Of a stretch of DNA of 23,342 bases, positions 15,872 to 23,342 are shown in pieces (position 1 is the first letter of the stretch; every line of letters starts with the position of its first letter). The stretch spans positions 1 through 23,342 of the forward strand of contig NZ_JAIKXF010000028.1 of the NCBI RefSeq assembly GCF_024684275.1, read 5' to 3'. The notes beneath the pieces were generated by a model that had not been told where the DNA came from, searched no databases, and saw only the letters and a list, made by a program, of their open reading frames with translations. Both the position numbers and the translations under genes were made by a program. Origin of the DNA: Ruminococcus sp. (GTDB taxonomy: Bacteria; Bacillota_A; Clostridia; Oscillospirales; Ruminococcaceae).

Positions 15872-15941
15872 AGTGATTAGTGCCAAGTGATTAGTGATTA
15901 GTTTTGGTCTCGTTATAACTATGCACTATGCACTAATCACT
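15872..15941. repeat. AGTGATTAGTG direct and inverted repeats (MITE-like)
   Basis: AGTGATTAGTG occurs at 15872-15882 and 15886-15896, a variant overlaps at 15893-15903, and the exact reverse complement CACTAATCACT is at 15931-15941. The 34-base loop also contains ATGCACT twice in tandem. It lies in the gap between capsid and protease genes. Confidence 0.7.
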
Positions 15942-15958
15942 AAAAACTCGGTATGTAG

Positions 15959-15977
15959 GGGCGGCGGAACGCCGCCC
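15959..15977. repeat. GC-rich REP-like palindrome
   Basis: GGGCGGCG and CGCCGCCC form a perfect 8-bp stem around GAA. No T-run follows on either strand, so it looks like a dispersed palindromic element rather than a terminator. Confidence 0.6.
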
Positions 15978-16001
15978 GTTTGTATTTGTTTCCTATATTA
16001 A

Positions 16002-16028
16002 GGGACGCCCTCTCTTTCAGGGCGTCCC
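16002..16028 (-). terminator. strong hairpin after the capsid gene, terminator-like
   Basis: GGGACGCCCT and AGGGCGTCCC form a perfect 10-bp stem with a 7-base loop, 17 bases after the capsid stop. On the minus strand it is followed only by TTAATATAGG, a poor T-tract, so it may weaken read-through or protect the capsid mRNA end. It could equally be another repeat element. Confidence 0.45.
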
Positions 16029-16044
16029 CTGAATCGGGGCGATA

Positions 16045-17013
16045 TTACTCGTTTGAATTGACAGTAAGCACCTTTACTGCGTCGGGAGTTATCTTTCTGA
16101 AACCGCAGGTAATGGACACTGTCATCTGGTCAAGCTGGCGGTCGATGAGCTTGTCTGTCTCCATTACAAGGTCGGTGCTGGTGATGAACTCAAGCGCGAA
16201 ATCGCGGTCGATACCGATGATAGTATCGTCGTCGGCAGCAGAGGTCTTGATAAGCTCAGAGCCGAACGGAAGAACCAGCTTGCCTTCGGCATTTGCATTG
16301 CAGTCCTTGAGCTGCTCCATAGCCGCTATCTTTGAAGCAAGCTCTGGAGATGTGATGACTGTTGTCATGTCGAAGCAGTCGAATTCGCCGTAAAGCGCCG
16401 CAAGGTCGTTATATGTGAGGGCTGATGTGGTTATAGGAGTTACGCCGTCAACCAGTACGTCAACAGCCTCCTTGACTACAGTGACTGCAAGTCTCACGCC
16501 GACGCTTCTGAGCATTACGCCGAAAACGTCAAGTCTCTGCTGGCGGATAGCTTCGTATGAAGCGCTGATAAGTCTGCCGAACTTTGAGAGCACTGTTGCT
16601 GTAGAGCCCTCTCTTACCGTAGCCTCGGGGAGTGTCGCAGCCTCCTCTGTAGGCTCATATGCGGCGGTGGTATCGTCGATTACACAGCCAAGATACTGGC
16701 TGCTTGCGCATACTGTCTTAGCTGCGCATACAGAGCGGAGCACTGTCTCGTCAAAGCCCTTTCTGATACATCTTGTTACGAATTCGGGAAAGAGAACTGC
16801 TGTCTCTGTAGTAGAAAAGAACTTCTCAACGCGGTCGCAGTCCTGACCGTTTATCCTGATATTGAAGCGCTTGAGCTGTCTCTCGAATGCGTCCAGCTTT
16901 TCGAGGGGAGTTCCTGCGTATGCGGAAGTGGGATCGAGCTCCTCAAGAGCTGCTGTGAATGACTTTCCGCTGAGATTGTAAAGACCTTTTTCAAGCTTGA
17001 TATCGTTATACAT
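16045..17013 (-). CDS. phage major capsid protein (HK97-like)
   Basis: A 322-residue protein in the place of a major capsid gene, directly after the portal. It has the usual N-terminal arm with LEKLDAFERQLKRF, then FPEFVTRCIRKGF (E-loop region), a helix rich in Ser/Arg (LISASYEAIRQQRLDVFGVML, near 175-195) and a C-terminal beta region ending in VKVLTVNSNE. There is no protease domain fused. ATG is preceded by GGAGG with 8-base spacing, and the gene starts 15 bases after the portal stop. The assignment fits position, length and pattern; no fold comparison was possible. Confidence 0.85.
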   Translation of the reverse strand: MYNDIKLEKGLYNLSGKSFTAALEELDPTSAYAGTPLEKLDAFERQLKRFNIRINGQDCDRVEKFFSTTETAVLFPEFVTRCIRKGFDETVLRSVCAAKTVCASSQYLGCVIDDTTAAYEPTEEAATLPEATVREGSTATVLSKFGRLISASYEAIRQQRLDVFGVMLRSVGVRLAVTVVKEAVDVLVDGVTPITTSALTYNDLAALYGEFDCFDMTTVITSPELASKIAAMEQLKDCNANAEGKLVLPFGSELIKTSAADDDTIIGIDRDFALEFITSTDLVMETDKLIDRQLDQMTVSITCGFRKITPDAVKVLTVNSNE

Positions 17014-17028
17014 ATTTGTACCTCCGTA

Positions 17029-18162
17029 TTAAACATTTTTTTCGAGGCGCATTTCTATCTCACGCGCCTGTGCGTTTTTCAGCCTTGCTTCTGCAAGAGC
17101 TGTTTCGTCCTGTAGATTGATGTTTTCCCACTCGACTGAGCAGGTGGCCTGCGCTCCTATAGAAGCGAGGTATGCGTTTCCCACATCTTGTATAACAGGT
17201 GTGAGAAGTCTGCGGTAGTATTCCAGCTCAGAGGTGAGTATATCAGCCTGCTGAGAGGACATACGCTCCGTTGAGCTCCACGAGAGCCCCAGCAAAAACG
17301 GCGGTATAGATAGCTTTGCGATGAGCTGCTCAAGTATCTGCCTTACGGGCACATTGGTATCTATAAGCTCATTTTCAGCTCCGATGACCTTTATATCAAC
17401 GTCGCCCACCGCTACAAAGTCCTTGACCTGTCCGTATTTTGCTGAATTCATGCCGTCTGCCCATTCACGGGCTATCTGCTGTGCCCTTTCACGGGAGTAC
17501 ATTGCGCTGCCTGCCTCTCCTGTGGGCTTATAGGTCACTGCGTAGCGGACATTTCCTACTCGGTCAAAGTTCTGACCGATACATTCGTATATCCTCATAA
17601 GGATTCCGCTGAGTGACGGGAGCCCTCTCAGAAGTGAGTGACCGCCTGTTAGCTCGGCATAGAGTATGCGCTCGGGGTGTGCTATTTTTCGGGAGCTGCC
17701 GTCGCTTTTTCTGACGGTGTAGCTCCTTGTGAACGAATCGGCTCCCGAGGCTATCCGGATACGGGAAATATCCCCGTTCCACAGCCCTGTAATGCGCTGC
17801 TGCTCTGTATCTGTGACTATCTCGCCTACAGCGCTGCCGTAGGTGAGAAGGCTGTCGAGGAAATTATCCGCGAAGCAGCCCACTGACCGTCCCGTAAGTC
17901 CTACGGGAACATTTTCGAGGAAGCTGTTCAGCTCCTGCTGATACTCCTCGTCAGAGCAGACCACACTAAAGCCGCCTGTAAGCCTGATTATCTTCATGAC
18001 AGCGGCGTCGATAATGGGGACCGCTCGCCGAAGTCTGTCGTAGAGTTCCTTTTCATAGGGCATTACTGCCGCAGGGAGCCCGAAGCTCTCACAGCAGCCC
18101 CTCTGGGTGCTTACCAGCTCGGGTTCGGATTTGGGAGCCCTTTTCTTCTTAAAAAGCTTCAT
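17029..18162 (-). CDS. phage portal protein
   Basis: A 377-residue portal protein, the ring through which DNA enters the capsid. Typical elements are an N-terminal basic segment (KLFKKKRAPK), RRAVPIIDAAVMKIIRLTGGF, the wing and stem with YGSAVGEIV and the LIAKLSIPPFLLGLSWSSTERMSSQQADILTSELEYYRRLLTPVI block (near 282-330), the strongest portal hallmark. It is shorter than many (about 400-500) but all blocks are present. ATG has AGGAGG 5 bases upstream. It follows the large terminase by 38 bases and precedes the capsid by 15. Confidence 0.92.
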   Translation of the reverse strand: MKLFKKKRAPKSEPELVSTQRGCCESFGLPAAVMPYEKELYDRLRRAVPIIDAAVMKIIRLTGGFSVVCSDEEYQQELNSFLENVPVGLTGRSVGCFADNFLDSLLTYGSAVGEIVTDTEQQRITGLWNGDISRIRIASGADSFTRSYTVRKSDGSSRKIAHPERILYAELTGGHSLLRGLPSLSGILMRIYECIGQNFDRVGNVRYAVTYKPTGEAGSAMYSRERAQQIAREWADGMNSAKYGQVKDFVAVGDVDIKVIGAENELIDTNVPVRQILEQLIAKLSIPPFLLGLSWSSTERMSSQQADILTSELEYYRRLLTPVIQDVGNAYLASIGAQATCSVEWENINLQDETALAEARLKNAQAREIEMRLEKNV

Positions 18163-18200
18163 GTTACCTCCTTGTTGTTTTTTGAACGGCGGTGAGCATT

Positions 18201-19457
18201 TTATCTGGCTACAGACAGGGCTATGGGTTCGTCCAAGCCCTGCTGTGAGGCAATATCCGCCACAAAATAGCGCATATCGTCCATTGCGTGATCGTTTTCC
18301 TTTACGGGAGCGTCGGCGCCTGCCTTTTCATTCCAGCTGTACAGCGTGAACTCACGGAGTATATCCCTGCATGAGCTGTGAAAGCGGAGTTTTCCCTGCT
18401 TCAGTGCGGAGCTTACCTGCCTTATACCCGATATAACATCGTTATCCGCCTTGACTGCGCGGAATTTTCCGTGCCGGCGTATACATTCGATGAAGCTTGC
18501 CGCAGAGGGATCAACGATGACCTTTTCGACGGGAAAGTCTCCTGCCAGCTCCTCAAGGGCGGTGTAGTGCTCCTCGTCGGTGCGGCTGATACCCTCTCTT
18601 TTTGAGGAATAGTAGTACTCCCTGAGTCTGTGCCAGACTCCGCAGTGAAGTCCCCATAAGCCGAATGAAGCAGGATTTACCGTGCCGTAATCGCAGGAGA
18701 TGATGTACCTTTCGCAGTCGATTTCACCGCTGAAAACGTGTTCCTTTTCGCTGAACATGGGATAGACCACCCCTTGCGAGGCAGTCCACTTTCCCAATAC
18801 GAAGCGGTCATAGAATGTCCCCGAATACATACGCCTGTAGCGCTCTCTTACCCTTTCGGAGAGAGAGGGATTGTCGTCCATAGTAAAATGGAGATACAGC
18901 GCGTTTTTCTCGCGGCGCTTCTTTATCCATTCGGTGTAGAACCAGTGAGAGGGGTTATCGGGATTGCAGTTGAACCACATCTTTGAGCCGCTGACCGAAC
19001 ATCTTGCAAGTGCCTGCTCTACAAAGGAACGAGGCATGAGAGCTACCTCGTCGAAGAATACTCCCGAAAGAGTCATTCCCTGTATCAGTGCCGCGGAGCT
19101 CTCGTCCCTTCCGCCGAAGAGGTATACTCGGTTAGTTTTGCCGTTCCACGAAAAATCAAAGTAATTTCCGCTGATCTTTTCCCGGACAGTATAGCCGAAG
19201 CCTTCTAATACAGGTATCATGGGCGTTATGACGTTTCTGCGCAAAGAGGTGATGGTCTTGCCGCACATGGCAAAGGCTCCGCCGTCAAAGCGCTCGGCTG
19301 CCCAGAACAGGAATCCCAGCGACATTGAAAGAGTTTTGCCGCTTCTGACAGCTCCGTCGGCTATAATGGCGTCACGCCTGTTGTAGTCGTGCATAGTCCA
19401 CCATTTCATGACGAAGCGCTGTTTAGGGGAAAATTCAGTTATCGTCAATGCTGTCAC
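18201..19457 (-). CDS. phage terminase large subunit
   Basis: A 418-residue packaging motor. The ATPase has Walker A GAVRSGKT (35-42) and Walker B FFDE (134-137). The RNase H-fold nuclease has D256 in SCDYGT, D316 in VDPSAASF and D393/D394 in HAMDDMRY. All visible active-site residues are intact, so the protein could be functional. The start is GTG at 19457 with the Shine-Dalgarno only about 2 bases away; TTG at 19448 sits at a better distance (about 10). Either way it overlaps the small subunit end. Non-ATG starts suggest modest expression. Confidence 0.95.
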   Translation of the reverse strand: MTALTITEFSPKQRFVMKWWTMHDYNRRDAIIADGAVRSGKTLSMSLGFLFWAAERFDGGAFAMCGKTITSLRRNVITPMIPVLEGFGYTVREKISGNYFDFSWNGKTNRVYLFGGRDESSAALIQGMTLSGVFFDEVALMPRSFVEQALARCSVSGSKMWFNCNPDNPSHWFYTEWIKKRREKNALYLHFTMDDNPSLSERVRERYRRMYSGTFYDRFVLGKWTASQGVVYPMFSEKEHVFSGEIDCERYIISCDYGTVNPASFGLWGLHCGVWHRLREYYYSSKREGISRTDEEHYTALEELAGDFPVEKVIVDPSAASFIECIRRHGKFRAVKADNDVISGIRQVSSALKQGKLRFHSSCRDILREFTLYSWNEKAGADAPVKENDHAMDDMRYFVADIASQQGLDEPIALSVAR

Positions 19458-19920
19458 ACTCCTCGTCGGCGGTCAGGGCTTTGATGAGACTTTCTGCCTT
19501 GCAGCGGTCGGAAAATGCACTTTCCAGCTCAAAAAGCTTTTCCAGTGCCTTCATTCTGTCAAAGAGCTTTACCTCTACTCCGCCGCCCTTTACACGCTTT
19601 ATCTCGGATACATTGAAAAGGTCCAGCTTGCCGATGACCTCCGCAGGGGGAAGCTCGTCGGCGAATACAAGGTATACCGCGTCGGTGCAGCTGCCGAATG
19701 CAAGCCTTTTGAGACCTGCGGTGACAGTTCCGCTGTCGGCGATGAGCTCACGAAGCTGTGATATGAGCTGCTGACATTCGTCGGCTTTCAGAATCTCGAT
19801 ACCCTCGGCAAGAGCGTTCTCACGGGGTATGCCTGCCCGTACAGCGGCTTCCTCGATGCTGCCGAGCAGGACGTAATTGCAGCAGAAGGAATGGAGCTTG
19901 TTTTTAATGTTTCTTTTCAA
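19435..19920 (-). CDS. phage terminase small subunit
   Basis: A 161-residue DNA-recognition subunit. The N-terminal region (about 8-45) reads as a helix-turn-helix (YVLLGSIEEAAVRAGIPRENALAEG); the C-terminal part is helical and acidic, as expected for the ring that contacts the large subunit. It is the first gene of the block. The start TTG at 19920 is preceded by AGGAGG at 11 bases, rather far; ATT or ATA codons closer to that site cannot be excluded, as rare starts. Overlap with the large subunit supports coupling. Confidence 0.82.
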   Translation of the reverse strand: MKRNIKNKLHSFCCNYVLLGSIEEAAVRAGIPRENALAEGIEILKADECQQLISQLRELIADSGTVTAGLKRLAFGSCTDAVYLVFADELPPAEVIGKLDLFNVSEIKRVKGGGVEVKLFDRMKALEKLFELESAFSDRCKAESLIKALTADEECDSIDDN

Positions 19921-19962
19921 AAAAATTATGACCTCCTTTCAGTCGCTTGCGAACCGCCGTTC

Positions 19963-19992
19963 ATATAAGCTTCCAAAAGCGGTATTTTTCAA
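19963..19992 (-). promoter_or_regulatory. weak promoter candidate for the phage block
   Basis: On the minus strand: TTGAAA, 18-base spacer, TTATAT. The -10 is poor, fitting low basal expression; it is the best site seen in this gap. Confidence 0.3.
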
Positions 19993-20043
19993 TGCAAACA
20001 CGTTGAATTTCAAAAAAATAATTTTTCGATTCGTATGAATAAA

Positions 20044-20075
20044 CAAAGCACAGCTGATATTTCAGCTGCGCTTTG
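20044..20075 (-). terminator. terminator candidate downstream of glmU
   Basis: CAAAGC and GCTTTG with an inner CAGCTG / CAGCTG stem, one A-C mismatch and ATATTT loop; on the minus strand followed by TTTATTC. It stands about 160 bases after the glmU stop and before terS. Confidence 0.5.
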
Positions 20076-20127
20076 GGTAAATATTACAATATTTTTTGAC
20101 TGATGACTACATCAGTCAGAATTATAT

Positions 20128-20190
20128 AAGGGCATCTCTAAAAACTATCCGGATCGTTTCATAACCAAATAGTTTTTCAGAGATGCCCTT
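20128..20190. repeat. long inverted repeat, possible MITE
   Basis: Arms of 21 and 22 bases (20128-20148 and 20169-20190), starting AAGGGCATCTCT, with a single extra C in the right arm and a 20-base loop. The pattern resembles terminal inverted repeats of an insertion sequence with the middle lost. Neither strand has a T-run after it, so a simple terminator is less likely. Confidence 0.6.
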
Positions 20191-20234
20191 AAAACTTCTA
20201 TATCAGTTCTGCATATACGCTTTCGGGATACTGC

Positions 20235-21611
20235 TTACTTTCCGAGCTTGCTTTTGAGTTTGCGGAGGGTATAGCCCTCGTTTATCTTCATAACGCCTCT
20301 GTCTATAGCAAGTGCATAGTCGGGAACATCACGGGTAACTGTGGTTCCTGCGGCTGTGTATACTGCCTTGCCCAGCTTTACGGGAGCTATGAGGTTGGTA
20401 TTGCAGCCCACGAAGCAGTTATCGCCGATAACACAGCGGCTCTTTTCGATACCGTCATAGTTTACGGTAACTGTTCCGCAGCCGATGTTTACGCGCTTTC
20501 CGATGTCGCTGTCGCCAACGTATGCAAGGTGGGCGATAGCAGTCTTTTCACCGATAACAGAGTTCTTTATCTCTACGAAGTCGCCTATCTTAGCTCCTGA
20601 CCTGATAACGCTGTCGGGACGGATATGTACGTAAGGTCCTATCTTTACGCCTGATTCTATCTCAGCCTCGTATGCCTGTACTGTGTGGAGGTTTACATCG
20701 TCGCCTAATTTGCAGTTCTCGATAACTGTATTGGGACCTATCTTGCAGTTAGCGCCGATAGATGTGTTCTTGCGGATAATAGTATTGGGGAGTATCTCTG
20801 TGCCGACGCCGATAGTAACTCCGCGCTCGATGACAACACCGTCTGTGCAGGTGAATTCTACGCCGTTTGCAAGGTGCTTTTCGATAACTGCCATACGCGC
20901 ATAGGTGTTGAGCTCAAGAAGGTCCTTCCTGTCGTTTGCGCCCTTGATGATGTCGGCATTGTCGGACTTGTATGCACCTGCGTTCTTGCCCTCGGAAATA
21001 GCTATGGAAATAGTATCCGTAAGGTAGTATTCACCCTGTGCGTTGTTGTTGTCAAGCTTGCCGAGAAGCTCGATGAGGTCGGCTGTCCTGAACCAGTAAG
21101 CGCCTGAGTTTACTTCCTTTATGGCTTTCTGCTCGTCGGTTGCGTCCTTCTGTTCAACGATACCGCTTATACCGTTTGCGGTGCGGATTATCCTGCCGTA
21201 GCCGAATGGCTCGTCCAGCTCGGCGGTTATCACGGTAACAGCGTTGTTCTGCTGCTCATGTACTGCGAGGGAGCTGCGGATAGTGTCCTCGTCAATAAAG
21301 GGAGCGTCGCCGCATAAAACGAGGGTATTGCCGCTCTTGTCGTTTTCGAGGAAGGGGATAGCCTGCTGTACTGCGTGACCTGTGCCGAGACGCTCAGCCT
21401 GCAATACTGTGGTGTACTTGCCGCCGAGATACTCGTCTATCATCTCGCCCTTGAAGCCCTTTACCACGCAAATATCCGTAAGGTCAGCCGCTTCACAGGC
21501 TGATATTACCCAGCGGAGCATCGGCTCTCCGAGAACCTTGAAAAGAGGCTTTGGCATATCCGCCTTCATGCGCTTGCCCTGTCCTCCTGCTAAAATTACT
21601 GCTTTGTTCAT
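20235..21611 (-). CDS. glmU: bifunctional GlmU: N-acetylglucosamine-1-phosphate uridyltransferase / acetyltransferase
   Basis: A 458-residue enzyme making UDP-N-acetylglucosamine for peptidoglycan and teichoic acids. The pyrophosphorylase domain (1-230) has the LAGGQGKRMKADMPKPL nucleotide loop, RLGTGHAVQ and LCGDAP. A left-handed beta-helix follows (about 250-445) with hexapeptide repeats; H361 in TAIAHLAYVGDS is the likely acetyltransferase base, and NIGCGTVTVNYDG is the usual acetyl-CoA segment. Length is standard (about 455). ATG is preceded by AGGAGG at 9 bases. It starts 20 bases after the esterase gene, likely in the same operon. Confidence 0.97.
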   Translation of the reverse strand: MNKAVILAGGQGKRMKADMPKPLFKVLGEPMLRWVISACEAADLTDICVVKGFKGEMIDEYLGGKYTTVLQAERLGTGHAVQQAIPFLENDKSGNTLVLCGDAPFIDEDTIRSSLAVHEQQNNAVTVITAELDEPFGYGRIIRTANGISGIVEQKDATDEQKAIKEVNSGAYWFRTADLIELLGKLDNNNAQGEYYLTDTISIAISEGKNAGAYKSDNADIIKGANDRKDLLELNTYARMAVIEKHLANGVEFTCTDGVVIERGVTIGVGTEILPNTIIRKNTSIGANCKIGPNTVIENCKLGDDVNLHTVQAYEAEIESGVKIGPYVHIRPDSVIRSGAKIGDFVEIKNSVIGEKTAIAHLAYVGDSDIGKRVNIGCGTVTVNYDGIEKSRCVIGDNCFVGCNTNLIAPVKLGKAVYTAAGTTVTRDVPDYALAIDRGVMKINEGYTLRKLKSKLGK

Positions 21612-21630
21612 TGTATTTTCCTCCTGTATG

Positions 21631-22767
21631 TCAATTTTGAGTTTTATCCTCTGGCGAGAAATTCTGTTTCAGGTAATCCTTGAGCATATCTGCAAGGTAA
21701 TTATCGTGGTAGCAATCCTCATATATCTTCAATTCAGCATTTGTACCGTGAGAGACGAGCCTTTCATGGAGAAGCTTTGCCTCTTCGGGGATAGTGACAA
21801 GGTCATCGGCGTTTTTCAGGTCGATATAGGCTTCTCTGCCGCCTGCACAGATGAATACGTTCTTGTCCATTTTTTCATTGCGGTCAAAGTAATCGAACTC
21901 GCGCTGAAAAGCATAGGGGTCTTCGATAGAACTGTTGTCGTAATACTCCGAATCGGGGTAATAATATGCCCAGAACGAGGGACTTCCTATGATATAGTTT
22001 GCAAATGGCTGGTATTCGTAATTGTCGGAGTTGCAGAGGGCGTAATGCGAGAAGGCTCCGCCGAAAGAATGCCCGAAGAATACCGAGCGTGAAGCATCTA
22101 CCTTGTAATTAAGTGAGATAGTTTTCATAAGGTCGTCGGTGATGAAATCAAGGAACTCCTTGTCCTGCAAAATGAATTTGTTGAAGCGTTCAAGCTCCTC
22201 ACGTGTGTCGTAATCGTAGCCGAGAGTTACGGATATAACGGGAGCGGCTTCGCCCTCGTCTATGACTTTCCAGAGGTCGGGAATTTTTTTCAGATGATAC
22301 GCCGAATCAGTGATGAATACCACCGGGTATTCCTTGTCTTTGTCATAATTCGGCGGAAGTGTTATGTGCGCAAGGAACTGCTGGTCAAGCTGTTCGTCGT
22401 ATATGGTCAGCTCGCGGAAATTGTCCTTGGTCTTCTTTAGCTTGGATTTGTCCGAGTCATAGAAGTAATAGGAGTTAAGTCCGCATTCGCCTATAGTGAA
22501 AGCCTTATCGGGATCAAGCAGCGTAAATTCGCGGAAACTGGAATTTTTCTTCTCCTTGTCGGTCATCTTGTCCGAGCAGATAAGCCCGTCATAGTATTCA
22601 ACTGTGGGCTTGGTCGCCTTTTCCGTTGTGGGTTCAGTCACGGCTTCTGTTGTGGTCTCTGCTGTTGTGACCTCAGCAGAGGACAGGGGAGTATCATTGT
22701 TGTCCGTACAGGAAGACAGTGAAAGGGTAAGCATGCTGCCAAGAATAAGTGCTGAAAATTTTTTCAT
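21631..22767 (-). CDS. secreted lipoprotein of the esterase (PF00756-like) family
   Basis: A 378-residue protein with a lipoprotein signal peptide (lipobox LSSC, Cys20), so anchored on the outer face of the membrane. A Thr/Glu-rich linker (30-55) precedes an alpha/beta hydrolase. The nucleophile is S234 in GHSFGG; the His is probably H354 in CYHDNYL; the acid may be in the AGGREAYIDL segment (309-317). The order and the PVVFITDSAYHL strand fit the D-esterase/ferri-enterobactin-esterase-like family, which includes carbohydrate esterases as well. The substrate is not known; in this organism an acetyl or feruloyl ester of plant fibre is possible. It begins the operon with glmU. Confidence 0.85.
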   Translation of the reverse strand: MKKFSALILGSMLTLSLSSCTDNNDTPLSSAEVTTAETTTEAVTEPTTEKATKPTVEYYDGLICSDKMTDKEKKNSSFREFTLLDPDKAFTIGECGLNSYYFYDSDKSKLKKTKDNFRELTIYDEQLDQQFLAHITLPPNYDKDKEYPVVFITDSAYHLKKIPDLWKVIDEGEAAPVISVTLGYDYDTREELERFNKFILQDKEFLDFITDDLMKTISLNYKVDASRSVFFGHSFGGAFSHYALCNSDNYEYQPFANYIIGSPSFWAYYYPDSEYYDNSSIEDPYAFQREFDYFDRNEKMDKNVFICAGGREAYIDLKNADDLVTIPEEAKLLHERLVSHGTNAELKIYEDCYHDNYLADMLKDYLKQNFSPEDKTQN

Positions 22768-22781
22768 GTTTTGTTCTCCTT

Positions 22782-22800
22782 ATAATATACGTTATATTAT
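22782..22800. repeat. AT-rich palindrome at the esterase leader
   Basis: ATAATATA and TATATTAT are perfect 8-base arms around CGT, adjacent to the AAGGAG ribosome binding site on the minus strand. It could be an operator or only AT-rich sequence. Confidence 0.4.
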
Positions 22801-22802
22801 TA

Positions 22803-22830
22803 ATTTTACATACTTTAACTTTAAATGCAA
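22803..22830 (-). promoter_or_regulatory. promoter of the esterase-glmU operon
   Basis: On the minus strand: TTGCAT, 16-base spacer, TAAAAT. Start expected about 30 bases before the ATG. Confidence 0.5.
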
Positions 22831-22935
22831 GCCTTTTTTGAATAAAATCAGCTTCTTTGTTGATTTTTGTACAAAGTGCAGGGTTTTTAACGTCTTTTTT
22901 TTGTCATCACATATATGGTATTTTTTTCTAAGATG

Positions 22936-22944
22936 TGTTATAAT
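22936..22944 (+). promoter_or_regulatory. extended -10 promoter of ppdK
   Basis: TGT followed directly by perfect TATAAT at 22939-22944; no good -35 at 16-18 bases. Leader of about 65 bases contains a small CCC-TTTC-GGG hairpin. Confidence 0.6.
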
Positions 22945-23013
22945 ATGTATAACTCGGATATTGTACCCTTTCGGGGCAGTGTTCGGAAATGTTAAAAATG
23001 GAGGTATACACCA

Positions 23014-23342
23014 ATGGCAAATAAGTATTGTTACCTTTTCTCTGAGGGTAATGCCAACATGAGAGAGCTTCTCGGCGGTAAGGGCGCTAACCTTGCTGAG
23101 ATGACAAACATCGGTCTCCCTGTTCCTCAGGGCTTCACAATCACAACTGAGGCTTGTACTCAGTACTATGAGGACGGCGGAATCTCTGACGAGATCATGG
23201 CAGAGATCAACGAGTATATCGTTAAAATGGAAGGAATCACAGGAAAGAAGTTCGGCGATAAGGAGAATCCTCTCCTCGTATCTGTTCGTTCAGGTGCAAG
23301 AGCTTCAATGCCTGGTATGATGGATACAATCCTTAACCTCGG
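23014..23342 (+). CDS. ppdK: pyruvate, phosphate dikinase (N-terminal part, cut by window edge)
   Basis: The first 109 codons of an enzyme that interconverts pyruvate and phosphoenolpyruvate with ATP, AMP and pyrophosphate, a common step in ruminococcal glycolysis. The frame begins with a short lead-in, then [12 protein letters not shown] (the PPDK signature near 19-30) and [22 protein letters not shown], part of the nucleotide-binding domain. ATG is preceded by GGAGG at 9 bases. The gene is open at the window end, so catalytic domains are not seen. Confidence 0.95.
   Translation, partial: MANKYCYLFSEGNANMRELLGGKGANLAEMTNIGLPVPQGFTITTEACTQYYEDGGISDEIMAEINEYIVKMEGITGKKFGDKENPLLVSVRSGARASMPGMMDTILNL

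Larger units (their letters stand above)
19921..20234. other. 314-base intergenic region upstream of the phage block
   Basis: No gene. It holds a weak promoter candidate for the phage block, a hairpin of terminator type (20044-20075), a perfect 8-bp hairpin without T-run (20098-20117) and a long imperfect inverted repeat (20128-20190). Confidence 0.7.

Noticed and set aside
15872..15941. CRISPR array
   Set aside because: Repeats are 11 bases, spacers are irregular or overlapping, one copy is inverted and there are no cas genes.
12914..19920. Complete inducible prophage
   Set aside because: No integrase, repressor, tape measure, fibre, holin or endolysin and no attachment repeats were found at the two ends.
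20098..20117. Perfect hairpin GACTGATG / CATCAGTC as a terminator
   Set aside because: The T-run is on the wrong side: on the minus strand the stem is followed by A's, and on the plus strand T's precede it.

Overview
The window reads as a chromosome segment of an anaerobic, fibre-degrading Firmicute of the Ruminococcus group, most like R. flavefaciens or R. champanellensis. The main clue is a secreted family-74 xyloglucanase carrying a Thr-rich linker and a C-terminal dockerin, the hallmark of a cellulosome. Strong GGAGG-type ribosome binding sites, sigma-A promoters and the start of pyruvate phosphate dikinase agree with this. The species is inferred, not proven.

Layout. (1) 35-1258, minus: a two-TM protein resembling a SipW-type signal peptidase without catalytic residues. 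A divergent promoter pair separates it from (2) 1750-7133, plus: glycogen/maltodextrin phosphorylase, an intracellular GH13 alpha-glucosidase/neopullulanase, then azlC and azlD. The two carbohydrate genes can work together on intracellular glucan; azlCD export branched-chain amino acids and appear to ride on the same transcript. (3) 7277-9377, minus: a two-component system of a LytS-type membrane histidine kinase and a receiver/SARP-like winged-helix regulator. (4) 9378-10097: a gene-poor stretch with the kinase promoter, a candidate structured non-coding RNA with its own promoter and terminator, an operator-like palindrome and a repeat cluster around the xyloglucanase promoter. (5) 10098-12878, plus: the GH74-dockerin xyloglucanase. 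(6) 12914-19920, minus: a compact nine-gene phage head/packaging block (terminase small and large subunits, portal, capsid, protease, connector, two neck/tail-like proteins, baseplate-hub-like protein). All frames are open and the visible catalytic motifs are intact, but no integrase, repressor, tape measure, fibre or lysis gene is present. (7) 20235-22767, minus: an esterase-family lipoprotein gene followed by glmU, probably one operon. (8) 23014 to the end, plus: the 5' part of ppdK.

The most interesting points are the stripped-down but intact phage packaging block, the short palindromic repeats inserted in it and beside it, the candidate non-coding RNA between the two-component system and the cellulosomal enzyme, the operator cluster in front of that enzyme, and the catalytically dead signal-peptidase-like protein. 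No tRNA, rRNA, CRISPR array or transposase was seen.
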